Notes: generated by a model not told the origin, from the letters alone. A DNA stretch of 30,310 nucleotides from Stentor coeruleus (GCA_001970955.1 MPUH01000896.1:1-30310), one strand, 5' to 3'. Positions 1-10,408 are shown, numbered from the stretch's first letter. Program-made: numbers and translations.

Positions 1-469
1 ATGATTTTATGATTTTATGATTTTATGATTAAGTTTATTGGAGTATTTTTTATATGTAGAGGTTGCTATTTTCTAATATCCAATTCTTTAAGAAAATAAT
101 TTAGTAAGATTAGTTTTTATATACAACATGATTTTATCAGTGGTTCTAGTAAGAAATACAAAATAAATTATCAAGATTTAAGAAATTTAAAATCCATCAT
201 TTGTACTAATTTTATTAGCAACTTCTTAAACATTCCCGAAAAAAATCCATAAAATCATTGTTTTCAACACATTTTAATGCTATCAACATAAATCTAACAA
301 TAAACAACATTACCTGTAATACTCTTTCCCAGAATAAGACCCTAATAACCTTTAATACAAAACTAAAATCAGCCATCTTTAATTCACATACAATTGCTAA
401 ATCCTGTAAACAAAATATCCCTTCAAAAAGCTATTATTTCATTAAAAGTATTTATAATGATTAAAAAAC
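1..469. other. Intergenic AT-rich DNA, 3' flank of the coiled-coil gene
   Basis: No gene seen. Positions 1-30 are a short tandem array of the 8-mer ATGATTTT (three full copies and a partial one). From about 240 to 460 the + strand is C-rich and G-poor, so the sense strand of the neighbouring minus-strand gene is G-rich after its stop. A 68-codon open frame at 258-464 is rich in Asn, Thr, Ile and Ser, has no recognisable motif, and is best explained by this skewed composition. Confidence 0.6.
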
Positions 470-1129
470 CTATTTTTTTTTATTCTTTGGTGAATTAACT
501 CCACAGGTCAAAAGCTGCTTTTTAGGTTTAGGGCTTGATGAAGTGTATTTAGCCTTTTTAGTTTTCATTTTAGTAATCATTGACTCTAACTGACTATATT
601 TCATATCTAAACTAGCTTTGGAGTTTTCTAGCATTTTAAATTTCTCTAATAATTCATAATATCTCGGTAGTTTTTCTTCCAACTGTACTAATTTATGTTC
701 ATTCATTTTGATTTTTGTCTTTAATTCCTTCATTTTCCCTTTCTGTTTCTGAATAGTTTTTTCTAAGTGGTGAATTTTTTCATTTTTAGCTGTGATTTCT
801 AAGGACTTAGTGTGCATTTGGCTATGCAAATATCCTACAGATTGCTTTAAATAGTCGATTTCGACTGAAATTATTCTAAGATTCTTGTCGTTAAGTTCAA
901 CTTTTAAAGTTTCTAGATTAACTTCAGGAGTTTGAACGATTTTTTCTTTGTAATTGGCCAGCTCTTCCTGATTTTTGTCAAATTTTGACATTATTTGGTT
1001 GGAGCTGTGGATTAATGAATGATCTTCAGGTTGATTTGAATATCTTTCTAGAGTTAAGTCAAGGGTGCTAATGTTCTGAATTACGGTAATTTTTGACTCT
1101 GAGTCGTCAAAAGATTGAATTTCAGACAT
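470..1129 (-). CDS. Coiled-coil protein with basic C-terminal tail
   Basis: I do not recognise a family. The 219-residue product begins MSEIQSFDDSESK and has an acidic, Ser-rich first 50 residues. From about residue 55 to 190 it is dominated by Lys, Glu, Leu, Gln and Met with hydrophobic spacing typical of a long coiled coil, including the stretch LEKTIQKQKGKMKELKTKIK. The last 30 residues are basic and Ser/Pro/Lys-rich and end in NKKK before a TAG stop. There is no signal peptide or membrane segment. Such proteins are often cytoskeletal or basal-body scaffolds, but nothing here proves that. The start ATG is followed by a G-rich + strand region (C-rich on the sense strand), as at other 5' flanks in this window. 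Confidence in the gene is good; the function is unknown. Confidence 0.75.
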   Translation of the reverse strand: MSEIQSFDDSESKITVIQNISTLDLTLERYSNQPEDHSLIHSSNQIMSKFDKNQEELANYKEKIVQTPEVNLETLKVELNDKNLRIISVEIDYLKQSVGYLHSQMHTKSLEITAKNEKIHHLEKTIQKQKGKMKELKTKIKMNEHKLVQLEEKLPRYYELLEKFKMLENSKASLDMKYSQLESMITKMKTKKAKYTSSSPKPKKQLLTCGVNSPKNKKK

Positions 1130-2339
1130 TTAATTAGAAAAAATGATTCCACCTAGGAAATGATATAAATAATATAGAAAAAGATGTATGATCATTTCAT
1201 GAAGGGTTAGGATAGGAGGTTTGAAAGAAAGAATGTGAAGATTAGATGTTAAAGATAGGAAAATGAATTTAAAAAAGATATTATGCTTAAGGTTTTATAA
1301 ATATGATATAATATATATAGCTATATTTAAAATAAGAGTTAGGGTAATTTAAAGCTTATATGAATAATAGTAAATGTTTTTAGTTTTTTTAGCAATTGTG
1401 TAGTTATTTCTATCAATCTGAGTTTTAAAATTAGCAATAAAGTACAAAAACTTTGATAGTACCCTATCAAATTACTATTAAACATAACATTCTTATATAT
1501 TAACTTTAAATTATTATAATTTAGTGTATATCTAATACATCAAAGTGCAAACTAATATTTAAAACACTAAAATTATCTTTTTGGCTTAAATATTTGAGAT
1601 GTCTATTGACCAAAACTATATATTTAAGCAATTAAAGTATTATGGAAGAAAATTCAGGGTATTTTGAAGTTCTTATTACGGTTCTATGCTAAGTGCAGAC
1701 AAATTCAAGACTCTTCAATGTTTTGAATGATATAATGGTTATATATAATACAATAAAGTTAAGCGAAATGCTTATATACAACCAAAAAATATTATTATAT
1801 TTTCTAAGCATTAGCTCATAAAAAGTAATTTTATAATGTGAGAAGCGGGTCAGTAGAAAGTTCACTCATACGCACATCGATTATTAAATGAGATAATATC
1901 GATTTTTAACTTGTTATAATATAAATTAAAGCCTTGATTTCAGATGCCAAAGAAAATAGGGAAAAGATTCACTTGAGAAAAGAATGAAATAGTTAGATTT
2001 ATTATAGAGGTATGCTTAAATTTCTTATAGGTTACTAAAAAACTTAAGCAAAAGCATTATTAGGTAATTTCATACTAAAATAATGCTAGTCCCATATAAA
2101 CTCAAGCAAAGCAGTGATGCTGAGAAGCTACTGTTAAATTTTACTCCAAGCATGATAAGTGTATTATAGTATTATGAATGCAGTATTAATTATTAATTAA
2201 TCAAATCACAAATAAATTATAACTCATAACAATCATAGCCATGATCCTCATCCTATGTTCTATAATTTTAATCAATTTTATAATAGTATTTAATATAAAT
2301 GGGAAAGTTATAAGCCTCTACCAATTTTTTTACAATAAT
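1130..2339. other. AT-rich intergenic region upstream of the coiled-coil gene
   Basis: No gene seen. The first 140 bases (1130-1270) are G-rich on the + strand, meaning C-rich on the sense strand of the minus-strand gene, and probably hold its promoter. The remainder is AT-rich with stops in all frames. I saw no tRNA-like or repeat structure. Confidence 0.5.
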
Positions 2340-3370
2340 TGCTTTAGATTACTTTTAAATATCATATAATGCATTACGAAAAAACAATCCTGCACCACAG
2401 ATTTTTTACCTTAACTGTATTCCATGCTCTATCAATAAAACTTAGCCACTAAACAGACTAAAGTTGTTGTAATTACAGTCTCAATCCTGCTGCATCTATT
2501 TGAAATAACAAAAAGAAAACTTCTAATTATTTTATAGCTTCTCTTATTAATCTACAATATATCGAACAATATAACAAATCCTTAATAGATCTAGGAAAAG
2601 TGATCTATGCTCCTGAAAAGAGCGCAGCTTGACATGTACTATATCTTAAGCCCAAGTCCATAGGGCTTTTACAAGACTCTCTTTATCTATAAGCATAAGG
2701 ACCACATATAATAAAAATCTCTCCTTATAGTTTTTATATTGAAGAAACCTTAAATTATTGCTGACAGAGTTAAACAAGTTATGGCCGGTGTTAAAAAATT
2801 AAATTTCAGTAAGGAATGATTAAGCTCCAAACGAATCTATTATCTTAAACTCATTTGAAAAAGTAAAGAAATCATATTCCAAACCAAGGTTATAAACTTT
2901 TTCAACGAAGAACCTAAGCTGAATTCCATGAATAAGAAAACACTAACAAAATCTCACAGAAAATTAATCCAAGCTTCTAAAATTATAAAAATTCAAACCC
3001 ATCGCAAAAAGAAAATTCATAAAGAAATTCAAAAGGAAGAAGATCTATACAAAAAATATATTTTTATATATTATACATGATTAAATCAAAGAGATGAACT
3101 ATAAAATGTGCATAGGAAGCTAAAATTAAAAGAGTTCTTTTCTTTTCATTTTCTACCATGATTCTTAAATTTATTGGTCCTTGGTTTTGGAACTAAGAAA
3201 ACAGAAACTTCTTGATGAATAAACAAAAAATCGTCGTATATCATTCAAATAAGGAAATTCTTGAAGAAGTGGCAGTGGATAAAATCAAAGAACTAAGCAA
3301 TATCTAGTCATCCTCTCAAAGCAAAAATCACCAATAAGAAGTTCGACTAGGTTTATCTTAGTTAATAATA
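2340..3370 (+). pseudogene. Broken coding-like sequence (decayed gene) upstream of the AKTIP homologue
   Basis: This stretch is richer in G+C than the flanking desert and looks like former coding sequence on the + strand. From 2754 to 3077 one frame runs 108 codons with only two stops, both TGA (2817-2819 and 2856-2858); 2859-3077 is 73 codons with none. It reads as a lysine-rich, plausible protein, including VKQVMAGVKKLNFSKE near the start. A different frame looks protein-like at about 2505-2630 and again at 3110-3355 (for example MNKQKIVVYHSNKEILEEVA), with TAG and TAA interruptions. The frame changes and in-frame stops fit a gene decayed by AT-biased transitions (CAA/CAG to TAA/TAG, TGG to TGA). 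A 16-nt GT...AG stretch at 2810-2825 covers one TGA, but removing it shifts into a frame that soon stops. No family recognised. Confidence 0.35.
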
Positions 3371-3415
3371 AGTATCTTGCAGTTTCTTATAATACTTCAA
3401 TTAGATAGTTTAAAT

Positions 3416-4093
3416 ATGCAAAAAGATAGAGCTTATACAGACGAACGGGTCGCAAACAGCGCTGAAGACACTGAAGAAAATCGAGAAATGCAGCTTGTCC
3501 TCGAATACAGGTCACTGCGAGCTTTTGCCCCTTCAGGAGTCTATACAATCCCAACAATCCAAGACATTTACAAATGGTATGGCCTTGTGTTTATTCGTGG
3601 TGGTGAATACCAAGGTGCGATTTTCAAATTTTGTTTAGACATTCCTACTGATTATCCTTATTCTTGTCCTAAGGTTTACTTTCTTTCACATGTGTTTCAT
3701 CCACTTGTATGTCCTGATTCAGGTCAACTTAACCTTTCTCCAGGTTTTCCTAGTTGGAGACCTAGAAAAGATTTTATCTTTCTGGTTTTGTCGTATTTGA
3801 AGACAATATTTCATTGCAAAGACTATTGGAAAGACTCTAAAAATGTACAGAACTTAAATGCTAGCTTGCTTTTTCAAAATGATGAAGATCAATTCTTACG
3901 TGAAGTGAGGACTTGTGTCATGGCGTCACTTGATGACTTGCAGGACTCAGCTGATGATTTCCCAATTAGATTGAAGGGGTTTAATAGTTTTCATAAGAAG
4001 GTGTTGGATGAAGTGCGAAATGGAGAAAAAGTTGCTACGGTTCCTGAACAGAGCGAAGCTTTTATGAATTGGTTTCGTAAGACGTTTATTTAG
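3416..4093 (+). CDS. AKTIP/FTS-type ubiquitin-conjugating enzyme variant (UEV)
   Basis: This 225-residue protein carries a UBC fold resembling AKTIP (FTS, 'fused toes'), a catalytically inactive E2 variant. In animals and fungi AKTIP joins Hook and FHIP in the FHF complex, which links vesicles and endosomes to dynein. Visible family features are the early helix (residues 24-37), the strand motif WYGLVFIRGGEYQGAIFKF (54-72), IPTDYP (77-82, typical of E2s) and HPLVCPDSGQLNL (96-108) at the active-site loop. The usual Cys after the HPN motif is missing: the family-specific HPLV...SG pattern is kept and the aligned position is Asn or Leu. Cys100 is too early to be catalytic. An open frame extends upstream without an ATG, so I chose the first ATG (3416), just before MQKDRAYTDE. 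The stop is TAG. The ortholog call rests on remembered family patterns. Confidence 0.8.
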   Translation: MQKDRAYTDERVANSAEDTEENREMQLVLEYRSLRAFAPSGVYTIPTIQDIYKWYGLVFIRGGEYQGAIFKFCLDIPTDYPYSCPKVYFLSHVFHPLVCPDSGQLNLSPGFPSWRPRKDFIFLVLSYLKTIFHCKDYWKDSKNVQNLNASLLFQNDEDQFLREVRTCVMASLDDLQDSADDFPIRLKGFNSFHKKVLDEVRNGEKVATVPEQSEAFMNWFRKTFI

Positions 4094-5374
4094 TTATATT
4101 TATTTTTAAGTAGATATGAGGATTGATTATTAGAGAATTGTTGATTTGGGTAAAGTTGGGAGATGATTTTGGTAAGGAAAATTAAATTTTTGATTGATAA
4201 TATGAATAAGTGATAGGATGAAGAAATATTTATGGTTTTTGTGTTATGTAGGCCGAGAAATTATTATAAGTTTAAATTTATGAGTGAAATTTTTGTGTTT
4301 GCATGATTGGTTTAGAATAATTTTTTTTTGAGAAAAGAAAAAATTAGATTGTGGATAGGTAAGGTACTTGAAAGAAGGTGTTTTACTATAATAGTGTAGT
4401 TTATAAAGGTTTTGATAGATGAAGTTAAATTCTGGTTTAGCTTTCATAAATAACTTTTTGTAATATAGACTATTGCTTATGGTTAGACTTTAAAATAAGC
4501 TTTCTACTATGAGAAATTTTTATGAACTCCAGTGAAAGGATTATTAAAACTAATTTATCTAATTCTTATAATAATTCATATTCAGTATTTTCTGTATATC
4601 TTTCACATAATTTTATATGTTAAGATAGTTTATTAGTCCTCTAAGATTGCGGTTGAATTTCCTAACGCAAGTATTATTAAACCTTGCAAGGTATAAATCA
4701 TAATATCTGCTATTTTAAACCTATTATTATCAGTTATTTGCTTATCCAGAATACATTCAACTTATCTAAAATATATCCAGGCTTCTGTTTTTTTTTTACG
4801 CTGACTCTTATTTAACAAACATCTCTTGGTGTCTTATTTGAATTTTTGAATTTTTTATACAATTCAGAAGTTTTGAACTACATCTCTGAACTTTTATTTG
4901 TTTCAATATATTTCTGTTACAGTTTTTATAGTCATAGTTTGCATATTTCATCTAGGAGTTTGCCATCGAATATGTATTTGCTTTCAAGTTAGTAGCATAA
5001 TTTCACTGTTAGCATTTTTATCAGTTTTCTATAGTATTAATATGCTTATATTGACCATAACTAAACTTAGACTTAAAATTGAGATAATGGTTAATTTATC
5101 AATAGCCAATGTCTCTCTATGGATATTTTCTATTACTATTGATAACAATTTTAAGGTTAATTGTAAAACAAAAAATTAAAGAATAAATGGCAAAATTAAA
5201 AGGTGTATGATAAAGTATATGAATTCTAAATTAGCACAATATTCAATAGTGATAATTCTAAACTCTGGGGTTATATTTCTTATATATATTACAAAAATAC
5301 TCAAAATATGCAATTTTTATAAGTTAATCTAAAGTTAATTAAACTACAATGAAACTTTTGAAGTATACAAGTCA
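4094..5374. other. Intergenic region with a possible hydrophobic ORF remnant
   Basis: The first 250 bases after the AKTIP stop are G- and T-rich with few C, matching the G-rich 3' flanks elsewhere. A 67-codon minus-strand frame (4244-4447) is an unsupported product of this composition. At 4819-5179 two overlapping + frames are open. One (4898-5179, no ATG at its start) encodes about 90 residues with two or three strongly hydrophobic segments and could be debris of a membrane protein. No family is recognisable and no credible start exists. Confidence 0.35.
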
Positions 5375-6244
5375 TTATTTAAACAGCAAAAGCTCTCTAA
5401 TTTTGTCGCAATTCAGCATATACAGTGAAATTTTCGCTTCCTCAGGTGTATCCTCAGTTAAACTTATATCAAATTCCATATCAAAACTACTTCTACCAAA
5501 GTCTTCATTGTCAAAATCTTCATCTTCAACAATTTCGCTACTAATAAGCTTTATTCCAACCTCATTTTCTTCATAAATAGCTTCATTTGTAATAGTTGTC
5601 AAGACTTTATTTTTAGATTCAGCATAAGAGTATCTTCTAAAATGAGGGCTTTCTTGAGTTTCAATAGATCCTACAGACATAAGTCGTGGTCTTTCTCCAA
5701 GTAATTGTAAGTTTATCAAAGGTTGAATAGGCCTAATATAATAATTCACACTGACCTCTAACAAAAAACCTAAAGACTCAAGTTTGTAAGGAACAGTCGG
5801 GAATAGTAGAATCTCATTGTTTGAAAGAGAACTTGGCCAAGGAGTATTCAAATGACTGTCTCTCAAATAAATAGACTTAGTAAATATACAACTTGAAGGA
5901 AGCGACTTACACTTGCTTGACAATTCTCTAAAAGCAGCGGCAAATTTAGAATAAGCTCCCTTCTGACTTTTGTTCTGTAATTTTGATATTTGAAAGTTCC
6001 ACCTTTCTAAAAGAAGTGGGTTGCAGTTCTCGTTTTCATGAAAGACTTCAACAGAAAACCCTTTGCCCTTGTCTTTCTCTTCCCATATAAAATCAACCTC
6101 AGTATGAACGTGAGAGTAAAAAGGAGTTTTTATCTCGAAAGATGTGTCAGTTGTTTCGTTATGCCGCATTTGTGAACCATGCTGATAAAATAAAAAATCA
6201 ATAAATTTAGCAGTGAAAGCTTTAAGGTCTGCTTGTTTTTCCAT
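5375..6244 (-). CDS. Atg13-like HORMA-domain protein (candidate)
   Basis: The 289-residue product resembles the N-terminal HORMA domain of Atg13, the regulatory subunit of the Atg1/ULK autophagy-initiation kinase. Supporting signals are the opening helix MEKQADLKAFTAKFIDFLFY; an aromatic 'F.IKTPFY' segment near 36-43; the family-like LLLERWNFQI (78-87); then a helix YSKFAAAFRELSSKCKSLPS (98-117), comparable to the 'YKK...FRSL...RLLPA' helix after the ERW motif in plant and animal Atg13; and a strand LGFLLEVSVNYY. The C-terminal third is acidic and Ser-rich, as in the disordered Atg13 tail, and ends with the hydrophobic helix MLNCDKIRELLLF. The family is divergent and the match is by eye, so another HORMA protein is possible. 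Start: first ATG, preceded by a C-rich sense-strand flank. Stop TAA. Confidence 0.5.
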   Translation of the reverse strand: MEKQADLKAFTAKFIDFLFYQHGSQMRHNETTDTSFEIKTPFYSHVHTEVDFIWEEKDKGKGFSVEVFHENENCNPLLLERWNFQISKLQNKSQKGAYSKFAAAFRELSSKCKSLPSSCIFTKSIYLRDSHLNTPWPSSLSNNEILLFPTVPYKLESLGFLLEVSVNYYIRPIQPLINLQLLGERPRLMSVGSIETQESPHFRRYSYAESKNKVLTTITNEAIYEENEVGIKLISSEIVEDEDFDNEDFGRSSFDMEFDISLTEDTPEEAKISLYMLNCDKIRELLLFK

Positions 6245-6859
6245 TTTGATATTTTGTAAAGGGAGAATTATTTAAGAAAAGTTTTTATAAGAAAGATAAT
6301 CAAAGGAAATTTTAACGCGAATTTACTATAGGTTTTTATTAAGAAAGTATTCATGGTGGGACAAAGATTGAGTTTTATATGAGTTATAAAAATTGTTTTC
6401 ATGATTTTTGTATATATGATAATTGAATATAAACCACAGATTACTCCATTTTAGTTTTAAATTTATTTCCCTGATAACTTATTAAGTGCATTATTTTTGT
6501 TATACACATGATCATTGAATAAATCATTTCTTAGTAGTATTATAAAGCAAATATATAATATCTCTATCTTATTTGATATAATATATAAGGGTCTTACTTA
6601 TCTTTGAAGATTATATAGTAGAGATAACACAATTAAATAATATAGATTCATTATAGACATTAAAAATTATTCATTTTTGGAAATTTAAAGATTAGAAATC
6701 CCTCATATAAGCATTTTAATTTTAAAAGTTAGAATGCTAAATTGTAGTCAATATTTGCAATATATTTACTATAAAAATACATTTTTTTCTATCAAGTAGC
6801 ATATATAATAATTCCATAATAAAAATATATCTTTAATCTTATTTTTTCTCTTTTGTAGT
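6245..6859. other. AT-rich intergenic region upstream of the Atg13-like gene
   Basis: No gene seen. About 120 bases next to the start codon are G-rich on the + strand (C-rich on the sense strand), the promoter-side signature in this window. The rest is AT-rich with dense stops. Confidence 0.5.
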
Positions 6860-7800
6860 CTTGGCATACAATTTAGAATTTATATTTTTTTATAAGTAAT
6901 TTTAGATGATATGGTAAATCTGGAGTAGTTGTCCCAGTTGCTTGAGAAATTGAAAGAATCTTAAAAAATCATAAGACATATTTGAAATAAAATTACCCTG
7001 GAAGATTTGATAGCCTTAATAAATATCTGCCTATTTTTCACGCTAATTGAATCCTTAGCAGTCTTACAATACCCAGAAAAGTTATTAAAGTATCATCAGA
7101 GAATCTATTAGCAATTATTTTCTATATCAAAAAGTCTGATCTATCTTATTGCTGTTTCTGTATAAATCTATCATTTTATTATATACTTCATGAACTGTCT
7201 TTATCATAATATATAAATTCATTTTCTATGAGAATATTTTTTAACTTAGCCAAAATTCTTGGAAATTCATTTTAACTGTTTCAACATAATGCTCAGTTTT
7301 TTTCACTATAAAATCAAGTTCATACATAAATTGGAGAGTTTTTTTCAAGTATGACATAATAAATATCCAACTCATCAGTTTTATTATCTAAAGAGTCTGC
7401 ATAGATTATTTGTTCATCTCTAACAATTTAATAGTTTTGTTTAGAATTTTTGTATCAAAAGCTAAATTGAATAAATCATTCCTAAACTTGTGTATGCCTT
7501 AGAAGATTTAAAATTCATCTTTTATTAATTCTTTACCATGGGCAAAAGTTGTTTCATGGATTTTAATATTCTTAAATTCTATGATTTTTTTGAGAGTTTT
7601 TCTGTTTGGATATTGAAGTGGTTGGTTTTTTTGTTTATGCTTCATCAGTTCGATGCAGAATTTCTAAAGAATATTTTATTTATTTACTTGATTGATTATA
7701 GGTTTGATTAGATAAATTACAAACTTCCTAAACTTGTCTCGATTTTCCCAAACTGCATCGTCTATATTTCAATAATCATTTTATGCTTTTTTATTCTAAA
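6860..7800 (-). pseudogene. Broken coding-like sequence downstream of the pseudokinase gene
   Basis: On the minus strand this stretch shows long frames with a below-expected number of stops, split over at least two frames. One frame (about 7660 down to 7510) runs roughly 50 codons without a stop and reads as ordinary basic protein (KTLKKIIEFKNIKIHETTFA). It continues through TAA and TAG interruptions for about 200 codons, including LDFIVKKTEHYVETVKMNFQ. A second frame covers roughly 7110-6900 (CKTAKDSISVKNRQIFIKAI). Nearly every interruption is a TAA/TAG or TGA that a single transition from Gln or Trp codons would give. It lies on the same strand as, and just after, the pseudokinase gene, so it could be a decayed neighbour or paralog. 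I could not identify a family. Confidence 0.35.
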
Positions 7801-7982
7801 GATTTCTTCAGTACAACAAAATCCAGTTTTTTATACTAACCTATATTTATTTGATAATTACTCTTGATTCTATGCATAATTTTAGAAATAATATAAACTT
7901 CTTTATTATTAATAGAAAAAACTTACGGTTATTGAGGATAAATGCTTTTCAAGTTTATATAATCTGCAATTTTACCAGATTT

Positions 7983-9893
7983 TCAATCTTTAAAGCTAAG
8001 CCTACTTCTAATTTCCTTATCATCCATTCTGTATTTAGGGTTTATTGACATCATTTCTCTACAGACCTGAACAAATTCAGACTGAGCCACTTCAATACTT
8101 TGCGCAATGCACGGTATCCTCCTTTCTCCAATCACTTGAATACTATGTAAAAATAAATCCTCAGCTATCTTCCAATATTCCGGGTATATATCTTTACTAT
8201 CTCTTTCAAAAAGCATTTGATATATCAGCAACCCTAGCCTATATATTTCACTTAACTTATCTGGGACAGGCTTACATTCATTACCAAGCTTCAAAAATTT
8301 CTTATAAAGTAAATCCAGAAAAGAATCGATCTGATGACCTTTATACGAAGATTTAAATGCTGGACGCTCACATTTTAATTCATCAGTCCAAATCTCCTCA
8401 GGCAATTTTGGGATATTTAAAAACTTCCTTTTCAATTCTTGTTCTTTAACATACAAAGCTTCTTTTATTTTCTCCAAATGACTTAGATTCTCACTACTTT
8501 TTATGAAAAACTCACCAAAATATATTAGGCATATATCATTAATCTCTTCAGGAGAGTATAAGTAATTATCTTCAATACATTTGAAACTTGGAATTATCTT
8601 GATTTTACCATTTGCGTAGTGTATGTTTTTCATAGATAGATGAAGTGGTAATTTTATTTTATAGGTTTCAAAGAACAAGATAACTTGCCATAAGTCAAGT
8701 AAAGCCTTTTTGAATTTTCTGAAGCCAGGATTTTTGTAGTCACAAAAAAACCTAAGGTAAAAGGAATTGCGTTTAAAAGGCTCAGTGACAATGTAGTATT
8801 TATTTTCATTATTGCAGACTATACCATAGAGTCTTATAAGGTTTTTATGAAGAAATCTGGAGTATTCATGGAAATATTCGATATATTTACTTAAGTGATT
8901 GTTTGGGATTTCTATTAAACTGTAATGCTGAGACTGTTTTATATAGTCGTAGTTGTATAAAGAATCTAAATGGCTGATTAAATAAGGGTTGTCATCATTT
9001 TTATTTGTAGGGCCAATTCTATAACCAAAATCAGGAATACTTTCAGTATCTATTATATCCTTAAGTGGGCAATCAGGCATAACAACTATCCCTTCCTTAT
9101 ACCCTTTAATAAAATATATCATTTTCGTGAATTTTTCATGGTCGATTATAAAAATTTTCTTCTCATCCAAAAGTCTTTTTAAATTATTAGCAGCATTATT
9201 CATTATACTAGAAAAAGCTTCATAGTTTGGCACATTTACAACAAACTCATACTTTGTAAAATAAACACATTTATGTTTTATATCAACTTTTGTCGCTGGG
9301 CCAATAAAAATATCAGCCAGCTCTTTAACATCCAGAATATAAGCAAGCAAACTTAAGTCTATTTCAAAATCTTCTTGGTTTTTATATGTGATTTTATATG
9401 ATTCAAAAGCTTGGCTTATTTTGTTATAATTTTCTAAATATTTTATAGTCTTTTCAGGACTATTCTTTTGCCAATGGAACTGCTCTTCAAATATCTTTAA
9501 AAATTTAGTAAATGCTTTTTTCATATAAGTTAGAGTGTTGAACATAAGTAAAAAGTTGTTAAAATCTTCAGAACGAGAGTAGCAAATGACCTTTTCTGTG
9601 TATTTTAGGCTTCTTTGCCAAGTGATATCTTCGTATGTAAAAAAACCTATATCTAATATTCGATTATAGGCATTGAGAATTTCTGCTGTCAATTTACTTG
9701 CTTGTTTTGCTGATATTGAATAGCTGAAGCATAGCTCGAAAATGTCTGCATAATCTGAACAGGTATAATTTTTGCTTATCTTGTAATTTAACTCACCAAG
9801 TATTGGTACTTCTAGATCTCCTTTTGGTCCAGGTGGTGTCCAAAATACTAAGGCTAAAGCTTTTTCATAAGCTTCTAAAGGGATCAATTCCAT
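7983..9893 (-). CDS. Pseudokinase-like protein with long helical N-terminus
   Basis: The protein is 636 residues from the ATG at 9893 (MELIPLEAYEKALALVFWTP). An upstream in-frame Met at 9944 would add 17 hydrophobic residues encoded in the 5' flank and looks less likely. Residues 1-280 are mostly helical with no recognised domain. The C-terminal half is a degenerate protein kinase fold: HKNLIRLYGI (349-358) matches subdomain IV. LPLHLSMKNIHYANGKIKII (415-434) sits where HRDLKxxN...DFG should be, with Ser for the catalytic Asp; Asn423 is retained and DFG is replaced by PSF. YRLGLLIYQMLFERDS matches helix F, and REMMSINPKYRMDDKEI matches subdomain XI. The missing HRD Asp and DFG Asp predict a catalytically dead kinase acting as a binding or allosteric module. 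The stop is TGA directly after the last helix, which supports TGA as a stop here. Confidence 0.75.
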   Translation of the reverse strand: MELIPLEAYEKALALVFWTPPGPKGDLEVPILGELNYKISKNYTCSDYADIFELCFSYSISAKQASKLTAEILNAYNRILDIGFFTYEDITWQRSLKYTEKVICYSRSEDFNNFLLMFNTLTYMKKAFTKFLKIFEEQFHWQKNSPEKTIKYLENYNKISQAFESYKITYKNQEDFEIDLSLLAYILDVKELADIFIGPATKVDIKHKCVYFTKYEFVVNVPNYEAFSSIMNNAANNLKRLLDEKKIFIIDHEKFTKMIYFIKGYKEGIVVMPDCPLKDIIDTESIPDFGYRIGPTNKNDDNPYLISHLDSLYNYDYIKQSQHYSLIEIPNNHLSKYIEYFHEYSRFLHKNLIRLYGIVCNNENKYYIVTEPFKRNSFYLRFFCDYKNPGFRKFKKALLDLWQVILFFETYKIKLPLHLSMKNIHYANGKIKIIPSFKCIEDNYLYSPEEINDICLIYFGEFFIKSSENLSHLEKIKEALYVKEQELKRKFLNIPKLPEEIWTDELKCERPAFKSSYKGHQIDSFLDLLYKKFLKLGNECKPVPDKLSEIYRLGLLIYQMLFERDSKDIYPEYWKIAEDLFLHSIQVIGERRIPCIAQSIEVAQSEFVQVCREMMSINPKYRMDDKEIRSRLSFKD

Positions 9894-10022
9894 TATATTA
9901 TTTAGAATAATTTGTGTGTATATATTATAAATAAAGTAAAGCATTTTAACTCAGATGATTTTTGATAAGATGCTTGCTAGTTTGGAGTATTTTTTTTATT
10001 TTAGTGATAGTTGCTATTCTTT

Positions 10023-10084
10023 AAAGAATTATAGATAATAAACTGTAGAGTAAGAAAGAATTATAGATAATAAACTGTAGAGTA
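10023..10084. repeat. Tandem repeat, 2 x 30 bp at 32-bp spacing
   Basis: The 30-base unit beginning AAAGAATTATAGATAATAAA occurs at 10023-10052 and again, unchanged, at 10055-10084. A partial third echo (TAGATAATAATG) follows. It lies about 130 bases upstream of the pseudokinase start codon, so it may fall in that gene's promoter. Confidence 0.85.
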
Positions 10085-10408
10085 GTAGATAATAATGTAT
10101 TAAGTGGAACATTTTAGAATTTTATATTGGTTTTGATTAGAATTTAAAGGAAATTTTAGATTTTAGAATTGGATTATAGTCTGGGATTTAAGACTTTGAA
10201 GCTATGTTTAGGAAGAAAGAAATAGCTGCTCAAATAAGAGTTTTTTTTGAAAATATTTGTAAGCTTACTAACAAAATATGTAAAGACAATAAGATTGGGT
10301 GATTTAGATATTTTTATTTAAAGTATATTTTAAAATTAATCTAAATTAAACTCATAGCAAATAAAAATTCTTTAATATGCATAAATACGAAAACTGCTTA
10401 ACTTAGCA

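Noticed and set aside
2810..2825. 16-nt GT...AG intron (GTAAGGAATGATTAAG) that would remove one TGA.
   Set aside because: Removing it moves the reading into a frame that soon hits TAA and stops repeatedly, so it does not rescue a gene.
8045..8356. 103-codon + strand ORF.
   Set aside because: Entirely antisense to the pseudokinase gene; shadow frame.
7983..9893. Possibility that TGA encodes Trp (Blepharisma-like code).
   Set aside because: Trp is TGG in every gene with recognisable domains, none of these long coherent frames contains TGA, and TGA ends the pseudokinase right after its last helix.
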